Notes: generated from the letters alone by a model not told the origin. Shown: positions 29,064 through 38,414, counted from the first letter of the stretch. The stretch: DNA of 64,000 nucleotides from Ochrobactrum sp. Q0168 (GCF_016427605.1 NZ_JAELXQ010000019.1:1-64000); one strand, 5' to 3'. Numbers and translations are program-made.

Positions 29064-29978
29064 TCAAAAATCCGCTATCGTGATGGAGAAAAGATTGTCG
29101 GGCCGCACGAACAGGCCAAAGGCCAGGCGCAAAGCAACGGCCAACACCAGCAGAGCCAGCAAGAGCCGCAACTGCTCACCGCGCAGTTTTTGGCCGGCAC
29201 GCGCGCCATATTGGGCGCCGATCACGCCGCCGACCATCAGCAGGAAAGCCAGCACGATATCGATGGACTGGTTTGTCGTCGCCTGCATGACTGTCGTGAA
29301 GGCCGTCACGAACGTGATCTGGAAGAGCGAAGTGCCCACGACCACATTGGTCGGCACATGCAGCAGATAGATCAGCGCGGGCACCATGATGAAGCCGCCG
29401 CCAACACCCATGACCGATGATAGAAGGCCGATGAAAAATCCGATGCCGAGAACCGGGATAATGCTGACATAGATGGTCGAGGCGCGGAACCGCATCTTTA
29501 ACGGCAGCTTGTGGATCCATGTGTGCTGGCCGGGGCGGCGCACCGCACCGCCTTTCTTGACTCGCCGCAAGGCGCGCAGGCTTTCCACCAGCATCAGTCC
29601 GCCGACACTGCCAAGGAAAAACACATAGAGGATGGATACGATTAGATCGAGCTGGCCCAGCTCGCGCAGCCATGAGAAGACGAAAATACCGAGCAGAGAT
29701 CCGCCAATACCGCCTGCAACGAGAAACAGGCCGAGCTTGATATCAAGCGTGCGCCGCTTGAAATGGACAAGCGCGCCGGAAACAGACGAGGCGATAACCT
29801 GATTGGCGCCGGTGGCAACGGCAATGGCAGGCGGAATGTTGTAGAAGATCAGCAGTGGCGTGATCAGAAAGCCACCGCCGACACCGAATAGCCCGGAAAG
29901 AAAGCCAACCGCAGCGCCCATGCTGAGCAGAACCAGCATGTTGACCGATAATTCCGCAATGGGAAGATAAATACCCAA
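29064..29978 (-). CDS. TauE/SafE family sulfite/anion exporter
   Basis: This 304-residue inner-membrane protein has the paired TauE repeats: LFGVGGGFLITPLLIFYN in the N-terminal half and VMGVGGGFIMVPALIYL in the C-terminal half. These are the hallmark of anion exporters for sulfite, sulfoacetate and similar compounds. Eight or so hydrophobic segments are visible. It precedes the TIGR02186 protein in one operon. The transported anion cannot be read from sequence. Confidence 0.88.
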   Translation of the reverse strand: MGIYLPIAELSVNMLVLLSMGAAVGFLSGLFGVGGGFLITPLLIFYNIPPAIAVATGANQVIASSVSGALVHFKRRTLDIKLGLFLVAGGIGGSLLGIFVFSWLRELGQLDLIVSILYVFFLGSVGGLMLVESLRALRRVKKGGAVRRPGQHTWIHKLPLKMRFRASTIYVSIIPVLGIGFFIGLLSSVMGVGGGFIMVPALIYLLHVPTNVVVGTSLFQITFVTAFTTVMQATTNQSIDIVLAFLLMVGGVIGAQYGARAGQKLRGEQLRLLLALLVLAVALRLAFGLFVRPDNLFSITIADF

Positions 29979-30166
29979 TTCCGAACCCGGCTCTCACGGA
30001 CGCATACGCTTCTCCGGCCCGCTGCGGTCGCGCAATTCCGCGAGGCCTGTTCGCCTACCGTCTTGCGCTGCCGGGACGTTTAAGTCAAACGCCGATTGTC
30101 ATTACGGTTACCTTGCGTCGGACGTGTTACTTTCCTGCAATGGTTGGCCGCCTCTGGCGACAGATA

Positions 30167-33100
30167 TTACGTGTTCTTCTGCAACAACAGCTGAACCAGC
30201 TTCTGATCGACATTGCCGGTCGGCTGCAGACCATTGGCCTTCTGGAACGAGGCAATGGCCGTGCGGGTCTTGCCGCCCATCACGCCGTCGGCGGTGCCGA
30301 CATCATAGCCGTTCTTCTGAAGGATGAGCTGGATGTTACGAACCGCCTTCTTCATATCGACCGAGCCGGTGGTGGTCGGCTTGGCTTCCGTCCAGGCATC
30401 CGGCACGTCAATGGAATTGGTGGCTTCGTTCAGCGGCTTCGCCTTCCAGGACTGGACCGCGGCCTTTGCCTTTTCCAGCTGTTCCGGCTTAAGCGCTTCG
30501 GCGATCTGGTCGCGCTTTTGGGCCGCGTCCTTGTCACCGGAATTGGCGGCCAAGGCAAACCACTTGTAGCTCTCTTCCAGATTGACCGGAATGCCGAGAC
30601 CCTTGGCGGCGAGAATGCCAAGATTGAACTGGCTGTCCTTCACGCCGAGATCGGCAGCTTCAGTAAACCAGCGAGCGGCGGAGGCATTGTCCGGGGCGCC
30701 GTTTGCGCCGGTTGCGAACAGAACGGCGAGATTGTGCATCGCGCTTGCATTGCCTTGCTGCGCCGAGAGCTGATACCAGGTCTTGGCCTTGTCCAGATCG
30801 CGCGGCATGCCGAGGCCCTTTTCATTGAAATTGCCAAGGCGATATTGTGCCGGGGCAAAGCCCTGACCGGCGGAAATGTCGTACCATTGCGCGGCTTTGG
30901 TAAAGTCGGCGGTGACACCGCGACCTTCCATATAGCGATTGCCGATTTCGAACAGGGCGCGTGCATCGCCCTTGGCCGCTGCCTCGCGCAATGCAGCGGG
31001 ACCTGCTTCTTCCGGAATGGCCGGAATAGCGACTTGAACCGGTGCGGAAGGTGACACAGCCTCTTCAGGTGTGGAGGCTTCGACCGGCGTGGTGGGTGCG
31101 CTGGCGATGACCGTTTCAATGGTGGGCGAAGGCTCGGATGCAGCAGGCGCTTGGGCTTTTTCCTGACGCGGCTCAACAACTTGCGGTGTCTCGGCTTGGA
31201 CCGGTGCTTCAGCCTGTACCGGAGCCTGCGGTGTTGCCGGCGTTTCGACAACAGGTGCTTCCGGCTGAGGCGCGAGATCGACGGTCATGTCGGTCGGTTC
31301 GTCACGGGTGAGGAAGGCGCTGCCAACTTGCAGGCCCGCCATGGCGATCATGATAGCGCCGATGGCCATCAGGATCGGCTTACGCTGGCGCTGCATAATG
31401 TCGCCAACGGACTTTTTCTTCTTGCCTGCGCCCTTGGCTGAACCCTTCTGAAGCTGTTCGGATTCAGCGGCTGCAAGCTGTGCGGCGCGGCGGGCGGCGG
31501 TGATGAAATCGACCTTGCCATTCGCTGCAAGAGCGGCATCGGCTGCATCTTCGCGCTGGCGGCGTTCTTCACGCACGCGCTTCATGATGGAGTTGAGGTC
31601 CGGCATATGATCGCCGCCGAACCGGGCGTCCGGTTCGTTCTCGATGATTGGCTCAACGGCGGCCATTCCGCTTTCGAAAGCCGGGGCGTCGCTTTTGTCG
31701 AAGCCTTCGGCCTTGAGATCGTTGTCGGTATTGATGCTGTTTTTCTCGGCGCGACGTCCGCGCATTGCTTTCGCAAGGCCACCGAACAGCGACGACTTGC
31801 CGGACGCTTCGCCAGCCGGTGCGGTCACGACAGCGGTTTCGCCTTGAATGGTGGCAAAAGCTGCTTCCGCAGCAGCAGTCGCAGGCGAGCGGGGGATGTT
31901 CAGGCGCGGGGCGCTGGCTTCCGGAGCGGAAAACCGGCGTGCGGGTTCCTCGGCCAAAGCCATGGCCGGGCGTGCATCGTTCTCATGCGTATCGAGGCTG
32001 CGATTGGCGACGCTTGCAGCGCCCTGACTGCCCATATCCTGTTCGAGACGCGACAGGCGATCCACGATCTTGACCAGCGTGTCGTGTACGGCTTCAAAGG
32101 TCTTGCTGTTGCGCTCGTCGGTGTTGCGCGCCAGCATTTCCAACGACTTCATATCGTCTGCCAGCTGGCGGGCAATGGCCGTATCGCCCTGAGAACCATG
32201 CTGGAGAACACGCGCAACCGCGCTTTCCGCAGCTTCGCGTGCGGCGTCGAGAACGGTTTCGCGGTTCGTTTCAAGTGAGCGCTCGATGGAATCGAGGCGC
32301 GGCTTGATCTGGGCGAGTTCGGCCACCGGCTGGGCCAGATGATGGGCGATGTTTGCAATCTGGTCTTCCAGATTGCGGATCGCTTCACTGTCTGCCAGAT
32401 TCGGCATTTCATATTGCGGTGCTTGCAGCAATCCGAGCGAAATCTGCTGCGAAATATCGTCAAGACGGCCTTCGAGCGTATGGATGGCGTCGCTGTCGAT
32501 GGAGCGATTGCCATATTGCGCATCCAGGCGCTCCGTCAGTTCTGCGAAACGACGGTCGATGGTGTCGAGAACGGCAGGGTCCGGCTCGTGGCTACGGCGT
32601 TCAGCATTTTCCAACTTCTGACCGATGGCTTCGAGGCGCGCTTCCACGCTGCGATAGTCGGATTGGCTCAGATTTTCCGTAACCTTGGCGACCTGATTGG
32701 CCAGAAGGTTGATCTGATGGGCGAGCTGCTCTGCCATCCGGTCGGGAAGGGCCTGTCCGCTTGAGAGCACATCGATGCGCTGCGAAAGCTCGCTCAGCTT
32801 CTGGAACAAGACATCGGAGTTCTGGCGGGAAGCCGAGCCGTCGATCTGGTCTGCAAGCTCGGCGAGACGCTTCTCGATACGCTCCAGTCGGCGGGCATCT
32901 TCCTGATCGGGGCGTTGCGCGCGGCTGGTCGCGATGATCGCGCGACTGATTTCATCCAGCCGGGTGTCGATCTGGTTCAGCATATCCTGTTCGAAAGGAG
33001 CTGCATTTTGCGGGTTCAAAGCGTCTTCGATGGAGTGCGCCAGCCGACCAATCCGCTCTTCAATGGCGCTGAACGCATGGGACTGCGGCAACGTGCCGAT

Positions 33101-33742
33101 GGCTTCGCGCATCTGTTCAAGGCGCGAGCCGATGGCGTTCAAAGCCGGATTGACGGCATCGTGCCGCTTCTCGAAAGCTTGCATCTGCTCGTCGAAGCGG
33201 TCCCAACGATTGTCGAGACGGCGCAGGGTTTCTTCACGGGCAAGTGTGTGGACAGTGCGGTTCAATTCGTCGAACTGACGCCGCAGAGCCTGTGCATTGG
33301 CCTCGCTGCTGCGCTCGGCAAGCAGGCGCACGCTTTCGCTGAGGCGCTCAAAATCGTCGCTCATGCGCTGCGAAAAACCTTCTTCGCTGGCAGCGCGCTG
33401 CATGCGCGTCATTTCGCGGCTGGCGTCGCTGATTTCGGTGCTGGAAGCAAAGCTCGGCTGCGCCTGATGCTGGCGCTGACTGTCACGGCGGCGGCGCAGA
33501 TTGTCGGCGATTTCTGCGAGACCGGCTGCGGTCTCGTCCGTATAGCGGGGAGCGGCAAAGGAAGGCGCGTTCGGCTGCGGTGCTGCGGGGGCGTCCTGTT
33601 CCAGCTCCATCAGCCGGCGCTCCAGGCCGGCGAGCGTGCGATCAAGCTCCTGCATTGCTACGGATGCGGGGCGGCGCTCGCGATGTGCGTTCAATTCATC
33701 AATTCTGGAACGCGAACCGGAAGCTAGCTCTGGATTTGCCAT
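30167..33742 (-). CDS. PodJ-like polar organizing protein (coiled coil, TM, Sel1 repeats, peptidoglycan binding)
   Basis: This 1191-residue protein begins at ATG 33742 with ANPELASGSRSRIDELNAHR. A long coiled-coil region rich in heptads (about residues 30-570) comes first. A low-complexity acidic linker, a membrane span (LMAIGAIMIAMAGLQVG, about residue 790) and a Pro/Ala-rich periplasmic stalk follow. After these come Sel1-like repeats (about 925-1080) and a C-terminal peptidoglycan-binding domain with YDVGTADGVMGGKTRTAI. This is the layout of PodJ, the polarity scaffold that places pili, stalk and division factors at one pole. A degenerate CtrA-like site lies upstream. No other gene of polarity is in the window. 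Confidence 0.85.
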   Translation of the reverse strand: MANPELASGSRSRIDELNAHRERRPASVAMQELDRTLAGLERRLMELEQDAPAAPQPNAPSFAAPRYTDETAAGLAEIADNLRRRRDSQRQHQAQPSFASSTEISDASREMTRMQRAASEEGFSQRMSDDFERLSESVRLLAERSSEANAQALRRQFDELNRTVHTLAREETLRRLDNRWDRFDEQMQAFEKRHDAVNPALNAIGSRLEQMREAIGTLPQSHAFSAIEERIGRLAHSIEDALNPQNAAPFEQDMLNQIDTRLDEISRAIIATSRAQRPDQEDARRLERIEKRLAELADQIDGSASRQNSDVLFQKLSELSQRIDVLSSGQALPDRMAEQLAHQINLLANQVAKVTENLSQSDYRSVEARLEAIGQKLENAERRSHEPDPAVLDTIDRRFAELTERLDAQYGNRSIDSDAIHTLEGRLDDISQQISLGLLQAPQYEMPNLADSEAIRNLEDQIANIAHHLAQPVAELAQIKPRLDSIERSLETNRETVLDAAREAAESAVARVLQHGSQGDTAIARQLADDMKSLEMLARNTDERNSKTFEAVHDTLVKIVDRLSRLEQDMGSQGAASVANRSLDTHENDARPAMALAEEPARRFSAPEASAPRLNIPRSPATAAAEAAFATIQGETAVVTAPAGEASGKSSLFGGLAKAMRGRRAEKNSINTDNDLKAEGFDKSDAPAFESGMAAVEPIIENEPDARFGGDHMPDLNSIMKRVREERRQREDAADAALAANGKVDFITAARRAAQLAAAESEQLQKGSAKGAGKKKKSVGDIMQRQRKPILMAIGAIMIAMAGLQVGSAFLTRDEPTDMTVDLAPQPEAPVVETPATPQAPVQAEAPVQAETPQVVEPRQEKAQAPAASEPSPTIETVIASAPTTPVEASTPEEAVSPSAPVQVAIPAIPEEAGPAALREAAAKGDARALFEIGNRYMEGRGVTADFTKAAQWYDISAGQGFAPAQYRLGNFNEKGLGMPRDLDKAKTWYQLSAQQGNASAMHNLAVLFATGANGAPDNASAARWFTEAADLGVKDSQFNLGILAAKGLGIPVNLEESYKWFALAANSGDKDAAQKRDQIAEALKPEQLEKAKAAVQSWKAKPLNEATNSIDVPDAWTEAKPTTTGSVDMKKAVRNIQLILQKNGYDVGTADGVMGGKTRTAIASFQKANGLQPTGNVDQKLVQLLLQKNT

Positions 33743-34095
33743 GAGAAATTCACTTTTCCAAATGATAAGGGTCGCCGGACGCAAATTCGGGAACGCAGAA
33801 CCGCATAAACTTGCTGCACCTACATTTGTACAAACGTAGTAAACAAGTCGTTAATATGCGGGTTTTCAGCTTGTTTTTGAACGCAATTTGTCCGGTCAGA
33901 AGGCCTGTGCAGGTGTGGTAGGCGCCAAATTGCCCAGGTTCGGAAGTGGCCGGGTCTGTCATGACAGTATGGACAACCAGAATCGACGGGCTGGCCCGGT
34001 CATTTATGGCCGAAGTTTATCCCTTAGTCGGTTCTCAACGAGGTTCCATCGCGCTCCGGCGCGGTGGACGGGCGTTTCCGGGGGCGGAAACAGGG
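33743..34095. other. divergent intergenic region upstream of the PodJ-like and MerR genes
   Basis: About 350 bases hold the promoters of two divergent genes. I see a CtrA-like site at 33839-33854, and a possible upstream start for the MerR frame at 33946, which I judge spurious. No RNA gene or repeat was recognised. Confidence 0.5.
33839..33854 (-). promoter_or_regulatory. near-consensus CtrA-like box upstream of the podJ-like gene
   Basis: The minus strand reads TTAACGACTTGTTTAC, one base off the CtrA pattern TTAA-N7-TTAAC. It is about 97-112 bases before the ATG of the PodJ-like gene. CtrA is a cell-cycle master regulator that controls polarity genes in this class. One mismatch in a short motif makes this tentative. 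Confidence 0.35.
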
Positions 34096-34554
34096 ATGAC
34101 TATGATTGAAAAGGCCATTGAGCCTGTGACGATAGCGGAGCTCCTGACTGGGAGCAGCTTGAAGGTCGGAGAAGATAACCAGCAACGCGGCCCATTGTTC
34201 AGGATCGGCGATCTGGCGCACGAATTCGGGCTGTCGCTGCGGGCATTGCGTTTCTACGAGGATAAGGGATTGTTGAGCCCAAGGCGGGCTGGAGTCACGC
34301 GTCTTTATGACCGTGAAGACCACACACGCCTGCGTCTCATTTTGTTCGGTCGCCAGATCGGCTTTACGCTCGCAGAGACGAAACAGCTTATCGATCTGTG
34401 GAAAGAAGGCGCAAGCGATCTGAGCCAGCTCAACGACTTGCGGGCTACCCTTTCCGCAAAGCTCGCCGAACTTGAGAAGAAGAAGCTTGAGATCGATCGC
34501 TCGATCGAAGAGCTGAAAGCACTTCTGAAAAGACTGATTACGCCATCGGCGTGA
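34096..34554 (+). CDS. MerR-family transcriptional regulator (LiuR-like)
   Basis: This 152-residue protein has an N-terminal MerR winged helix (FRIGDLAHEFGLSLRALRFY) and a C-terminal coiled coil of Lys/Glu-rich heptads ending LKALLKRL. No cysteine metal motif is visible, so metal sensing is unlikely. ATG 34096 has AGGG immediately upstream; ATG 34102 is an alternative. LiuR-type regulators of this size control branched amino acid or acyl-CoA breakdown in alphaproteobacteria. The assignment is tentative, and no such pathway is adjacent. Confidence 0.8.
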   Translation: MTMIEKAIEPVTIAELLTGSSLKVGEDNQQRGPLFRIGDLAHEFGLSLRALRFYEDKGLLSPRRAGVTRLYDREDHTRLRLILFGRQIGFTLAETKQLIDLWKEGASDLSQLNDLRATLSAKLAELEKKKLEIDRSIEELKALLKRLITPSA

Positions 34555-34567
34555 GTGCTTAAGAACA

Positions 34568-34599
34568 AACAGCCTTTTCGCGGGGGCGAAAAGGCTGTT
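34568..34599. terminator. bidirectional rho-independent terminator
   Basis: A perfect 14-bp stem (34568-34581 with 34586-34599) around GGGG separates the convergent merR-like and msrB genes. It has a T-rich tail on each side. Confidence 0.85.
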
Positions 34600-34607
34600 G
34601 TTGTCTT

Positions 34608-35054
34608 TTATGCGATATCTTCGACCTGATCGAGATAATCGCCATAGCCTGCCGCTTCCATTTCCGCTTTTGGAATGAAGCGCAGGGCGGCTGAGTTTAT
34701 ACAATAACGCAGGCCGCCCCGATCAACCGGCCCGTCCGGGAAGACATGGCCAAGATGGCTGTCGCCATGGGTGGACCGCACTTCGGTGCGAACCATACCA
34801 TGCGAAACATCATTCAACTCGCTGACATTGGCCGGTTCAATCGGCTTGGTGAAGCTTGGCCAGCCGCAATGGGAATCGTATTTGTCGCTGGACGCAAAGA
34901 GCGGTTCGCCGGACACGATATCGACGTAAATACCGGCTTCCTTATTATAGAGATATTCGCCTGTTCCGGGGCGCTCGGTGCCGCTTTCCTGCGTTACGCG
35001 GTATTGCTCCGGCGACAGCTTGGCGATGGCCTCTGGATTCTTGCTGTAAGTCAT
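34608..35054 (-). CDS. msrB: methionine-R-sulfoxide reductase MsrB (zinc-less type)
   Basis: This 148-residue enzyme reduces methionine-R-sulfoxide in proteins. It has the GWPSF substrate loop, [12 protein letters not shown] and [11 protein letters not shown] with catalytic Cys118. The two CxxC zinc motifs of the Escherichia coli enzyme are absent; [10 protein letters not shown] stands where a CxxC would be. Cys63 may be the resolving residue, as in the PilB-type domain. The ATG at 35054 has GGAG 8 bases upstream; the frame upstream lacks homology. It ends against the merR-like terminator. Confidence 0.93.
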   Translation of the reverse strand: MTYSKNPEAIAKLSPEQYRVTQESGTERPGTGEYLYNKEAGIYVDIVSGEPLFASSDKYDSHCGWPSFTKPIEPANVSELNDVSHGMVRTEVRSTHGDSHLGHVFPDGPVDRGGLRYCINSAALRFIPKAEMEAAGYGDYLDQVEDIA

Positions 35055-35135
35055 GGGTGGGCTCCCTGTCATTCGGCATAAATCTAGGCCCACTGCGGCA
35101 ACTATTCCAGAGCGCGGCACGGGAATTTGATCTGT

Positions 35136-35594
35136 TCAGCTTTCCTGCGCGACCAGTGCGGTTTCAGCGGTGCGGGTCACTTCCTGCAGCACGAAAAGCG
35201 CATTTTCCAGCGACTGCCGGTCGATCTTTTCGAGAAGCTCGGCGCGAATATGATGAGTTAATTCCTGAAGTTCGCGCACCTGTTCCTGCCCTTCCGCGGT
35301 CAGCTCGATGCGCTTTGCGCGACGGTCGCCTTCCACCGGAACACGGCGAATAAGCTCCTGTTTTTCAAGGCCGTCCAGCAGGCGAACAACCGACGGATGC
35401 TCGATTTCCAGTGCATCGGCCAGTTCGCGCTGGTTCCAGTCACGGTCCTGCGCAAGCAAGAGCATCACGCGTGCACGCGACAGCGTCAGACCGAGCGCCC
35501 GGACGCGGGAATCGAAAAGGTTGCGCATTTTTCGGGCCGCAGTGGATAGGCCCATGGTGAACGCGGCGTGCAGTTCCTGTTTTGGGTCGTACAT
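35136..35594 (-). CDS. MarR-family transcriptional regulator
   Basis: This 152-residue protein has the MarR winged helix: LTLSRARVMLLLAQD, NQRELADALEIEHPSVVRLLD (recognition region) and the wing VEGDRRAKRIELT. MarR proteins repress stress, efflux or catabolic genes and release DNA on ligand or oxidant binding. It contains no cysteine, so it is unlikely to sense oxidants by thiol chemistry. It is divergent from the sugar ABC operon 250 bases away and may not regulate it. Confidence 0.88.
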   Translation of the reverse strand: MYDPKQELHAAFTMGLSTAARKMRNLFDSRVRALGLTLSRARVMLLLAQDRDWNQRELADALEIEHPSVVRLLDGLEKQELIRRVPVEGDRRAKRIELTAEGQEQVRELQELTHHIRAELLEKIDRQSLENALFVLQEVTRTAETALVAQES

Positions 35595-35711
35595 TACTTA
35601 GCAATCTAAAATATGGGGGTGCTATACATATAGCGTTCTGAGGTCTGATCGCAAGGGCGCTGCCGGTTCATTGCAACTTTTGGGAACCGTGAAATGACAA
35701 CGTTTGCACAA

Positions 35712-35730
35712 TTTTGCTTTACGTACCTCA
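35712..35730 (+). promoter_or_regulatory. LacI-type operator shared with the xyl operon
   Basis: TTTTGCTTTACGTACCTCA differs by one base from the element in front of the lacI-xylB-xylA operon (47557-47575). It has the central TACGTA of LacI-family sites. It sits about 120 bases before the sugar ABC ATPase start, so the same regulator may control both operons. Confidence 0.6.
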
Positions 35731-35776
35731 AAACGAAAGTTAAGCTTCCGGTTGTGAGGCTTTGGGAGGAGTTCAC

Positions 35777-35854
35777 GTGCGATCTGATTATCAGGATCAT
35801 TGGCGGGAAGGCTGTGCCCGCGAACGCGGCGCATCGAATGGTGCGAGCTTATGA
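35777..35854 (+). CDS. 25-codon leader peptide overlapping the sugar ABC ATPase start
   Basis: A GTG at 35777 with an excellent GGGAGGAG site 6 bases upstream opens a 25-codon frame (RSDYQDHWREGCARERG, then ASNGASL) ending at TGA 35852-35854. That TGA overlaps the ATG of the ABC ATPase by 4 bases (ATGA). The ATPase itself has no clear ribosome site, so the leader may supply it by coupling. No run of one amino acid is present, so classic attenuation is not indicated. It could also be an accident of a re-initiating mRNA. Confidence 0.55.
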   Translation: MRSDYQDHWREGCARERGASNGASL

Positions 35855-37374
35855 TTGCGGCTGTAACACCCGATAAAGCAGCGCTTCTTGAAGCCCGATC
35901 GCTGTCGAAATCTTTCGGCCCTGTGCAGGTGCTGAAGAATATCAATCTACAGATTTACGGTGGCGAAGTTCACGCGATCATCGGCGAAAATGGCGCCGGA
36001 AAATCGACGCTGATGAAGCTTCTTGCGGGCAATGAACGCCCGACGTCTGGTGAAATCCGCATTGACGGCAGGCCGATTTCCTTTGCCAATCCGGTTGAAG
36101 CCGAAGCGCAGGGCATCGTTCTGGTGCATCAGGAAATATTGCTCGCGCCGGATCTGACGGTTGCGCAGAACATTTATCTCGGTCGAGAGCTGGCGAATGG
36201 CATTACGGTCAACGACCGCTTGATGCGTGAGGGTGCGCGCAAGGCGATACTCGATCTCGGCACCGATATTGATCCGGACGCGGTGGTGGGCAGCCTGTCG
36301 ATAGCGCAGCGCCAGCTTGTGCAGATTGCGCGTGTTTTGCTGGTGCCGCATCGCGTGGTGATTTTCGATGAGCCGACGGCCTCGCTGACGCCTGTCGAAA
36401 CGGAAGCCTTGTTGAAGGTTATTCGCGATATACGCGCCAAGGGCGTTGCGGTTCTCTACATCTCGCATCGTTTGCCTGAGGTGAAGGAAATATCCGACCG
36501 GTTGACGGTGTTGCGTGACGGAACGCTCGTTTCTGCGCATCTGGCGTCTGAGCTTCAGCCCGCCGACATGGCGCGTCTGATGGTCGGGCGCGATGTGGCG
36601 AAGCTCTATCCCGACCGCGCAACGCAGCATGGCGGCGAAGCCGTTCTGGAAGTCAGCGGCTTTTCGGTGCCGGGCCATGTCAAGGAAGCGAGCTTTCGCC
36701 TCAACAGAGGCGAAATACTGGGTTTTGCAGGGCTGGTCGGCGCGGGGCGTACTGAGCTGATGGAAGGTGTCGTGGGCCTGCGTCCCGGGAAAGGTGAGGT
36801 GCGCCATAACGGTCGGCCAGCGCATTTCCGCGATGCCCATGACAGTCTGACGGCGGGCATCGCCTATCTGAGCGAAGACCGCAAGGGCAAGGGGCTGTTG
36901 CTGACCAAGGATCTTGGTATCAACCTCACTCTGGCCTCCTTGAAAAAATTCATCAGCCGCTTCCAGATTGACCGCAACAAGGAGCGGGCGGCGCTGGACG
37001 ATGCGATCCGCGATTTCGACATTCGCACGGGGAACAAGGATATTCTGGCCGGGCAATTGTCCGGCGGTAACCAGCAGAAGCTGCTTCTGGCCAAGATGAT
37101 GATGCTCGACCCCTCCATCGTGATCATCGACGAGCCGACCCGCGGCATTGATGTCGGGACCAAGGAACAGATTTATCAGTTCATCGCCAATCTGGCCGAC
37201 GAGGGCCGTTCGATCATCGTCGTGTCATCGGAAATGCCCGAACTGATCGGTATCTGCGACCGTATCGTCGTGATGCGTGAAGGGCGGATTGCCGGAGAGG
37301 TCACAGGCGAGCGGATGACGGAACATGACATCGTGGTTCTGGCGACCGGCGTTGACGCGGCGGAAGCAGCCTGA
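35851..37374 (+). CDS. sugar ABC transporter ATPase with two nucleotide-binding domains
   Basis: This 507-residue protein carries two NBDs in tandem, the RbsA/XylG/MglA arrangement. The first has GENGAGKST, signature SIAQRQLVQIAR and the Walker B VVIFDEPTASL. The second has a degenerate Walker A (GLVGAGRTELM) but signature LSGGNQQK and IIDEPTRGID. It energises the permease encoded next for uptake of a pentose or hexose. Its ATG overlaps a 25-codon leader, and the upstream xyl-like operator suggests xylose or a related sugar as substrate. Confidence 0.92.
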   Translation: MIAAVTPDKAALLEARSLSKSFGPVQVLKNINLQIYGGEVHAIIGENGAGKSTLMKLLAGNERPTSGEIRIDGRPISFANPVEAEAQGIVLVHQEILLAPDLTVAQNIYLGRELANGITVNDRLMREGARKAILDLGTDIDPDAVVGSLSIAQRQLVQIARVLLVPHRVVIFDEPTASLTPVETEALLKVIRDIRAKGVAVLYISHRLPEVKEISDRLTVLRDGTLVSAHLASELQPADMARLMVGRDVAKLYPDRATQHGGEAVLEVSGFSVPGHVKEASFRLNRGEILGFAGLVGAGRTELMEGVVGLRPGKGEVRHNGRPAHFRDAHDSLTAGIAYLSEDRKGKGLLLTKDLGINLTLASLKKFISRFQIDRNKERAALDDAIRDFDIRTGNKDILAGQLSGGNQQKLLLAKMMMLDPSIVIIDEPTRGIDVGTKEQIYQFIANLADEGRSIIVVSSEMPELIGICDRIVVMREGRIAGEVTGERMTEHDIVVLATGVDAAEAA

Positions 37375-37397
37375 ACGGCAATACATAGAAAAAGACG

Positions 37398-38414
37398 ATG
37401 AGTGGGAATTCAATGACACAGGTTGCGACTGACAAAAGCCGGGCGCCGAAGACGTCCAAAGACTGGGATCTGAGAGCCATCGCGCCGTTCATCGCGCTCG
37501 CTCTTCTGCTGGTTCTTGGGACAATCGCCAATCCCAATTTCATCGGTATCGACAATCTGCTGAATGTCGCTACGCGCAGCGCTTTCATCGCCATTATCGC
37601 GCTTGGTGCGACCTATGTGATCTCGTCGGGGGGGCTCGATCTTTCCGTCGGCGCGATGGTCGCCTTTGTGGCCAGCATCATGATCCTGTTCATGAATAGC
37701 GGCGTCATTGCCGATCCGGTGCTGATGCTTATCGCCGCCGTCATGCTTGCGGTCATAGTGGGCGCTGCCTGTGGTCTCCTGAACGGACTGATCACAACGG
37801 TTGGCGGGATTGAACCCTTCATCGCGACGCTCGGTACGATGGGCATCTATCGCGGCCTGACGACATGGCTGTCGCAGGGCGGCGCGATCACGCTTCGAAA
37901 TCCGGAGATACAGTCGCTCTATCGTCCCGCCTATTTCGGCACGGTTCTGGGGGTTCCGGTGCCAGTGATCGCGATTTTCGTCACGGCGGCGATTGCTGCC
38001 TTCGTCCTCTATCGCACGCGCTATGGGCGGCATGTGATTGCGGTCGGCTCCAGCGAGGATGTAGCCCGTTATTCCGGCATTTCGGTCAAGCGCGTGCGCA
38101 CGATAGCTTATGTGGTTCAGGGGCTTTGCGTGGCCGTGGCCGTGCTGCTCTACGTACCTCGTCTGGGGTCTACATCGGCGACGACCGGCATCCTTTGGGA
38201 ATTGCAGGCCATTACGGCTGTTGTGGTCGGCGGAACGGCGCTGCGCGGCGGCGTCGCCCGGGTTTGGGGCACCATCTGCGGTGCGTTCATTCTGGAGATC
38301 GTCGGCAACATTATGCTGCTGTCGAACTTCGTCAGCGAATATCTGATCGGGGCCATTCAGGGCGCGATCATCATCATCGCCATGCTGGTGCAGCGGTCAC
38401 TGTCACGACGATGA
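37398..38414 (+). CDS. sugar ABC transporter permease (RbsC/XylH type)
   Basis: This 338-residue inner-membrane protein has about eight to ten hydrophobic segments and the RbsC signature GGLDLSVGAMVAFVAS. Near the C-terminus ITAVVVGGTALRGGVARVWG is the ATPase contact loop. It is 23 bases after the ATPase gene. With the binding protein that follows it forms a ribose/xylose-class importer. Confidence 0.92.
   Translation: MSGNSMTQVATDKSRAPKTSKDWDLRAIAPFIALALLLVLGTIANPNFIGIDNLLNVATRSAFIAIIALGATYVISSGGLDLSVGAMVAFVASIMILFMNSGVIADPVLMLIAAVMLAVIVGAACGLLNGLITTVGGIEPFIATLGTMGIYRGLTTWLSQGGAITLRNPEIQSLYRPAYFGTVLGVPVPVIAIFVTAAIAAFVLYRTRYGRHVIAVGSSEDVARYSGISVKRVRTIAYVVQGLCVAVAVLLYVPRLGSTSATTGILWELQAITAVVVGGTALRGGVARVWGTICGAFILEIVGNIMLLSNFVSEYLIGAIQGAIIIIAMLVQRSLSRR

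Noticed and set aside
30113..31054. 313-residue plus-strand frame opposite the PodJ-like gene
   Set aside because: Shadow of a gene with clear Sel1 and peptidoglycan-binding domains; no homology of its own.
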